A stretch of 64,000 bases of DNA from Plasmodium relictum (lineage: Eukaryota > Apicomplexa > Aconoidasida > Haemosporida > Plasmodiidae): positions 375,636 to 439,635 of the forward strand of contig NC_041682.1 of NCBI RefSeq assembly GCF_900005765.1, in the 5' to 3' direction. Within the stretch, counting starts at the first letter, position 1. Every line of letters starts with the position of its first letter. The position numbers and the translations under genes were made by a program. Of this stretch, positions 58,876 to 64,000 are shown one piece after another. The notes beneath the pieces were generated by a model. That model had not been told where the DNA came from and did no database searches. It saw only the letters and a program-made list of their open reading frames with translations.

Positions 58876-61723
58876 ATACAATTTTCTGATGAAATAAAAG
58901 AGATTATAACACTATACATTTATTACTATGAAAATTTCTCCTAAAAAAGAGTAATTAAATTTATATTATGATTTTCTTATTTCTTTTAGGGCTAATTTTA
59001 CAAGTAAAAAGAAAATATACATATTTTTTTTTTCTACTTTAAATAAAAAATAAATTTTCCAAAATAAATGTGATACATCGTAAAATATACAATTCTTTAG
59101 ATTAAACTAAAGCTAGAAAAGAAAATTAATGAGTTTTGTATATTTTGTCATAATGTCATATATATACAGGTTTATAAGTAGAAAGGGATTAAACATATTT
59201 ATTGAAGTAGAATATTATATAAATAAGAATTTCTATAATTTAATATACAATATGATTTTTTTTTTATTTGTATAAACTTCTAGGTTTAAAAAAAAAAAAA
59301 CTCAAAAAGATGGAGAATAAGTTATGCTTAAAAGAATGGGAAAATAAAAATAAAAATAAAATTTTTTTAGGAAAATAAATGTATATATTATTTGTAATAA
59401 AAAAAGGTATAATTTGAGGAAATTCTAATTAAAAAAATAGTTTTTTTAGACATATGCATCCAAAACTCATTTCTTTATATAATGATACTTTTATAATTCA
59501 TATTCCAGGGTAAAATTTTTATATAACTAATATGTATGTGCATTATATAAAATATTAACTAATCTTTTACTTGTGAGATGACTAAATAAAAAAGAATGTC
59601 TTTCACATAATTTAAGAATTATCTAAAATTAAAATATTTTTTAAAAGGTTGCTAGACAAGAAAATATATGTTGAATTCAAGGTATAAAAGTGTGGTAAAA
59701 AAAACTAAAAATTTCGTAAAAAATATTTTATAATTTTTTTTTGAAATTTTTTTTAATATATAACCTTTTAGTGATATATTAAAAAAATAAGAATACTTAT
59801 CAGTTTAGAAATTAAATTTACCATTTAATTGAATGAGATACAAAATTTTTTTATTATATTTCGCATTAAAGAGTTTTATATATTTAAGAACAGCTTCTTA
59901 TTTTTTAGTTTTTTTTTCTTCAATTAAATATAAAATGAATATACTATTAAAAAATATTTATTGATTATTTCATAAAATTTTGCTGTTAAGAAACATAAAA
60001 ATAGTTCATTTACTATTTAAATAACATTAAAATTTTACCTATAAATTTAAAGTAAAATTTAAGGATTTATACTGTACAAAAAATATTGTAAAAGATTAAA
60101 TTCATACATTAATTAATTTTTATAATTTCGAAATTCATTTCTTTTTTTAAACCAACAGAACAAATGTGATAATATTTTATAAAATATATTTCTAACTATT
60201 TTTAAAGCATATTCTTTTCTTTGTTACAAAAGGATCAAAGAGCAAAATAGAGAGATTTTTAAATAAATTAAAAAGATATATATAATGACATTTCTAATTA
60301 TTTATGAGATTGTAAAATATTAATGATACAGAACTTTTCGATAATCTACTAATGTATAATAGAAATAGAAGGAATTAAAAATAAAATTATTTATAGTATT
60401 GTCAAAGTAATAACAGTTCTAATAAATTCTATTTTTCATATGTTATTAACAAACACTAATAAATTGTTGAAATTCGACATGTTAGAATAAAAGAAATATA
60501 TTTGTTTTATGATTTCTTTTGTCTCTTTGAAGGTATTATGAATTTAATTAACATGCTAATATTAAAATTGATAAATTATTTTGTAAAGAGATTATTATAA
60601 TGTAACTGACACATGCTACTTTCAACCCTACAGAAAAAAATAAAATGGTACAATATATTGCTTTAAATGCTATTAAAAAAAAATAATATTTTTTATTATA
60701 ATATTTATAAAAATTGAAAATTTGAAGATGTATAATATAAATGTGTATGAATTTAATGGGAAAATATTCAATTTTTTATTTTAATTAATGTTATTTTTTC
60801 TTGTATTTTAGATAGTTCAATTTAAATAAGGATTTTATCTAACTTCAAAACTGCAAATTTAAGGAAAATTTTTTATTTGTTTGTACTTCTTAATATAGTG
60901 AATATATTTATTGACATGTTTTTCGGAGAAACTACAAATATTTTTTATCTTTTTAAAGTTCTTTTTGTTAAGTTATAAATTTCATATTTTATATTATATT
61001 ATAAGAATTTTTTTTTTTTAAATAATTTAAAAAAAATTTAATTTTTGAACTAAAAGGAATAAAATGTAATGTACTTTAGTTTTTTAAATTAAAAAAAAAT
61101 AATATTAAAATCTTAAATTTGTGTTTTGTAAAATAATATTTGATGTTAAAATAAGAAAAGAAAAACTATCATAAATATAACTATTTCTTTTTTAAAAATC
61201 TTTTATTTATTTCAAAGTTACGAATAATGAATAATATGTCGAAACTTTGCAGAATGTTAAGTTAAGGATCTTTGTTTTTATTTACCAGTTGAGCATATAC
61301 GATATAAAATACATAAAAAAAACAAAAAAAAAAATAAATTTTTTTTTGAAATTTTATTGAAGTTTGAAGAATTTTTAAGAAAACTTTTATAAAGGTGAAA
61401 AAATAAAGTTAAAATTAAAATACATTTTACTTTATGTAGTATTCAAGAAGATTTTTTTTATCTAAGATTTTATTCAGTATAAATTTGTTTATTTTATTTT
61501 ATTTTTTTTTTTTCTTTATTTTATTTCTATTTTTTTTTTTTAACTTTTTTTTTTATTTTTTACAATTTTGTATTGTTTTATTTTTTTTAATTTTTATATT
61601 TATTTTTGCTATATTTTCCTTTTTTTTTATTTTCATCTTTATTTTATTTTTATATTTTTAGCTAAATATTTTTCTTTTTCAATTTTTTTTTTATATAATA
61701 AAATATATAAATATTTTTTTAAA

Positions 61724-62563
61724 ATGAAAAGTGAAAAAAATGAAAAAATAATTGACTATTTGTCATGCCCTTTAGATGATGTAGTTGATCGTGAAAAAAA
61801 AAGTGGAAAAAATAGTTTTTTAAAACCTAGTAATACAAAAAAAAGTGAATTTAATACAAATTACATGAAAAAAAAAGATTCAATACAGGGTTCAAATTTC
61901 AGAGCAAGAAAATTGAGATATGTAAATAGGAAAACAGGAAATTACAAAAAATATTTTTATAATAATAGATTAAGTAACAAGAAATTTAATAAATATAAAA
62001 GAAGTTTTTATAGTGGAAGAGATTATTATAAAAGTAGAAATAATAATTACAGTTCTCATTATGCTTTTGATAATTATAAAAGTCCGTTTAATAAAAAGTT
62101 TGTGAATAACAGAAATAAAACATCTAGTAGTATATATAGGGGAAATTTGACAAAAAATAAAACAAGAAAAATATTTAAAAAATCTCAACCAGCTAGAACT
62201 GTAATTAGTAAAAGGCTAAATAGTTATAAAACAGTTCAAGTTCCCGCAAAAAAATTTAATAATTTAAATATATCTCTATATCGTAAAAATAGATCATTTA
62301 CCTTAAGTAACAAGCGTCCTAAAACTGTTCCAGTAAATAAAAATAAAGTAATTAGAAAAGGAACAAAAAAAATTACAAAGAACACAAATAGTAGAAAAAA
62401 TTCGAATGGATCAAAATTTAAATCACTAAATAAGTATTTTTTGTCTAAAATTAAAATTGTTACTTCTTTAAATAAGATACCATCCCCCTTAAAGGAACAA
62501 AAAGATACTGAAGTTAATCTTCCTGAATCATTAAATAATGCCAATTTGAGAAAAGCAGATTAA
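61724..62563 (+). CDS. small, very basic protein with N-terminal UAP56-binding-like motif
   Basis: 279 residues from the ATG at 61724. An upstream in-frame ATG at 61568 would add 52 Phe/Tyr/Ile residues translated from a T-rich tract and is rejected as UTR. Near the N-terminus, YLSCPLDDVVDREKK (residues 12-26) closely resembles the UAP56-binding motif (consensus around S-L-D-D-I-I-K) of the mRNA-export adaptors Aly/REF, UIF and CHTOP. The rest is Lys/Arg/Tyr/Asn/Ser-rich, with stretches such as FRARKLRYVNRK and SFYSGRDYYKSR suited to RNA binding, and there is no RRM. An export adaptor bridging RNA to the DEAD-box helicase is therefore inferred. Other possibilities are a chromatin-associated basic protein or a ribosome-assembly factor. 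Confidence 0.65.
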   Translation: MKSEKNEKIIDYLSCPLDDVVDREKKSGKNSFLKPSNTKKSEFNTNYMKKKDSIQGSNFRARKLRYVNRKTGNYKKYFYNNRLSNKKFNKYKRSFYSGRDYYKSRNNNYSSHYAFDNYKSPFNKKFVNNRNKTSSSIYRGNLTKNKTRKIFKKSQPARTVISKRLNSYKTVQVPAKKFNNLNISLYRKNRSFTLSNKRPKTVPVNKNKVIRKGTKKITKNTNSRKNSNGSKFKSLNKYFLSKIKIVTSLNKIPSPLKEQKDTEVNLPESLNNANLRKAD

Positions 62564-62575
62564 GTAGAGAATTAT

Positions 62576-62606
62576 AAAAAAAAAGAAAAAGAAAAAGAAA
62601 AAGAAA

Positions 62607-62650
<44 letters not shown>
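62576..62650 (+). repeat. purine microsatellite (GAAAAA)n then (GAAA)n
   Basis: About four GAAAAA units pass into about ten GAAA units, starting just after the stop codon of the basic-protein gene and so probably in its 3' UTR. An all-purine strand of this length is unlike the AT dinucleotide repeats elsewhere in the window. Confidence 0.92.
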
Positions 62651-62961
62651 ATAATGAAAAAATAAAAAAGATGTAAATAAAGGGTTATTTTAATTAATTA
62701 TTTTTATATTATGAAGAGTACTGTTTGTAATTTTTATTTTTTGTGAAATATAAAAAAGTAAAAAAAAATAAAAAAAAAACAAAAAAAGAAATAAATAAAA
62801 TAAAAATAAAAAAAATAATATATATATATATATATACATATATATAGTAAAAAAAACAAAAAAAATTAAAAAGTTTTAAAGACTATATCCCAGTATCATT
62901 GGCATTTTCTTGAAATACTAATGAACTAAAAATAAATTTCTTTTGTTATTTTTAATATTAA

Positions 62962-62966
<5 letters not shown>

Positions 62967-63014
<48 letters not shown>
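62967..63014. repeat. (TA)n microsatellite
   Basis: About 48 bases of TA dinucleotides in the spacer after the last gene. Confidence 0.9.
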
Positions 63015-63017
<3 letters not shown>

Positions 63018-64000
63018 GAGAAAATTAAGGAAATTTTATTATAAGATTATTATTTCAAAAATGAAATCATGATTTTTATTTTATGTTTCAATTAAATATG
63101 TGCTTTTCAAAAATTTGAAGTAGAAATAGGCGGTGTGCAAATACATTTACAATTTTCTTATTTTGATAAAAAGGGAAAAATAATAATTGTATATTATAGT
63201 TAAAAGTTTTTTCTTTAAAAATTACAAATTTCCAAAAGAACGTTTGAATATTACATGGAAGAAATAGAAAAAAAAAAATTAAAATATAATATTTTTTAGC
63301 ATTTATGATACACATATTATTTATTATTTTCAATATTTAAAATATGGGTTACTACTTTAAAAAGATAAAAACAATACACTGTTCAAAAGAAAAATTTAAA
63401 AGAAAAAGTTTAAGAATCTTTGATAGAATTAGTAGCACACCTTATATTATATGTATGCACTTTTATTTTTATATTTTTTTGTTATTAAATACTCTTTAGC
63501 TGAAGAAAATATATATAATTATTATAATTTTTTTTTTTTAATCATTATTGTTTAAAATATATACATAAATAACAAAAGAATGAAATGCTTATTTCTTCAC
63601 TTAAATAAGTATGCATATATAATATATAACCATGAGGCAAAAATGTGACTATTTTGCATTTAGAAGAAAAAAAAAGCGTATACATAATGATATTTTACCT
63701 AATTTTTTAAGTATAACAATTATAAACAAAGAACAATAAGACAAAATAAATTAGTGAATAATTAAGGAACATATACATGATTTTTTATTCTTTCAATAAT
63801 ATTATTTTTTGTTTCATATTTTGGTAAACTGTAATATTCTAGATAAAAAAGTGAATATATAGTTTTGTATTCTTTATAAATTCATTAAATATACCATTTC
63901 TTATTTCAATAATTTTTTATATCACTTGTTCAAATCCTTTTTCTTTTGAGATAAGTTGTCCTTTTAAACTAGAAGTAATTTATAGTTATAATCGTTCTAC

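Larger units (their letters stand above)
52921..61723. other. 8.8-kb gene-free region flanking the candidate centromere
   Basis: No open frame of meaningful length on either strand up to the gene at 61724. The sequence differs from other spacers in the window. From about 53100 to 61000, long homopolymers and (AT)n microsatellites are scarce, and GC per line is often 15-23%, higher than in ordinary spacers here (about 10-15%). Short diverged direct repeats are visible, such as ACATAAATACCTTTTAT at 53649 and 55935, and a 19/20-base match at 56293 and 58856. This suggests decayed former coding or mobile DNA, but no protein remnant could be recognised. The last 230 bases (61490-61720) are a T-rich tract upstream of the next gene. 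Confidence 0.55.
62564..64000. other. 3' flank of the last gene, no gene seen
   Basis: Starts with a purine microsatellite, then poly(dA)-rich and (AT)n-rich sequence ((TA)n at about 62967-63014). An 81-codon minus-strand frame (63088-63333) is Phe/Ile-rich and has no recognisable features, so it is not accepted. Confidence 0.55.

Noticed and set aside
61568-61723. Upstream in-frame ATG extending the basic protein by 52 residues
   Set aside because: The added residues are almost all Phe, Tyr and Ile from a T-rich leader; the motif-bearing sequence starts at the ATG at 61724.
63088-63333. 81-codon minus-strand frame
   Set aside because: Phe/Ile-rich translation in a spacer without recognisable motifs.
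1-64000. tRNA or rRNA genes
   Set aside because: RNA genes in Plasmodium stand out as GC-rich islands; none was seen on reading, though a small divergent ncRNA cannot be excluded.

Overview
The window is nuclear DNA from a malaria parasite (Plasmodium). Base composition is extremely AT-rich, with long poly(dA)/poly(dT) tracts and (AT)n microsatellites between genes. Proteins carry Asn/Lys-rich insertions and introns are short and AT-rich. The gene set is diagnostic: formate-nitrite transporter, 6-cysteine protein B9, CRK4 kinase and others. From memory, the order pyrophosphatase - CS-domain protein - NUF2 - FNT - YOP1/HVA22 - RPS15A - RING E3 - proteasome alpha-3 - B9 - CRK4 matches the PF3D7_0316300 to PF3D7_0317200 segment of P. 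falciparum chromosome 3. The very low GC suggests the avian-malaria lineage (P. gallinaceum/P. relictum type), but that is inference.

Layout. 0.9-11 kb: a multi-pass membrane protein (two exons), a Hakai-like RING/C2H2 protein, a small secreted helical protein (two exons), a tail-anchored-looking protein and an organellar bL27 protein. 11-17.5 kb: one gamma-tubulin complex component of about 1,935 residues, split by a single 138-bp intron. 20-27 kb: soluble inorganic pyrophosphatase (three exons), a secretory protein with a C-terminal CS/NudC domain, and the kinetochore protein NUF2. 28-40 kb: FNT (four exons), YOP1-like protein (two exons), RPS15A (two exons), a membrane-anchored MGRN1-type RING ligase (two exons) and proteasome alpha-3 (two exons). 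42-51 kb: B9 (two exons) and CRK4.

50.98-61.7 kb has no convincing gene. It starts with a 300-base assembly gap followed by about 1.6 kb of roughly 95-96% AT imperfect tandem repeats. That is the hallmark composition of a Plasmodium centromere, and its A/T strand bias flips in the middle. Next come about 8 kb of unusual ORF-free sequence, visibly less AT-extreme and poorer in homopolymers than other spacers. It carries at least two pairs of short diverged direct repeats, and I read it as decayed pericentromeric DNA. At 61.7 kb a small, very basic protein begins with a UAP56-binding-motif-like sequence, suggesting an mRNA-export adaptor.

The genes are independent housekeeping and stage-specific loci, not an operon or system. 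Several belong to cell division (GCP, NUF2, CRK4) and sit near the putative centromere, which is probably coincidence. The main added value is spliced gene models, derived by reading donor and acceptor sites directly, and the centromere candidate.
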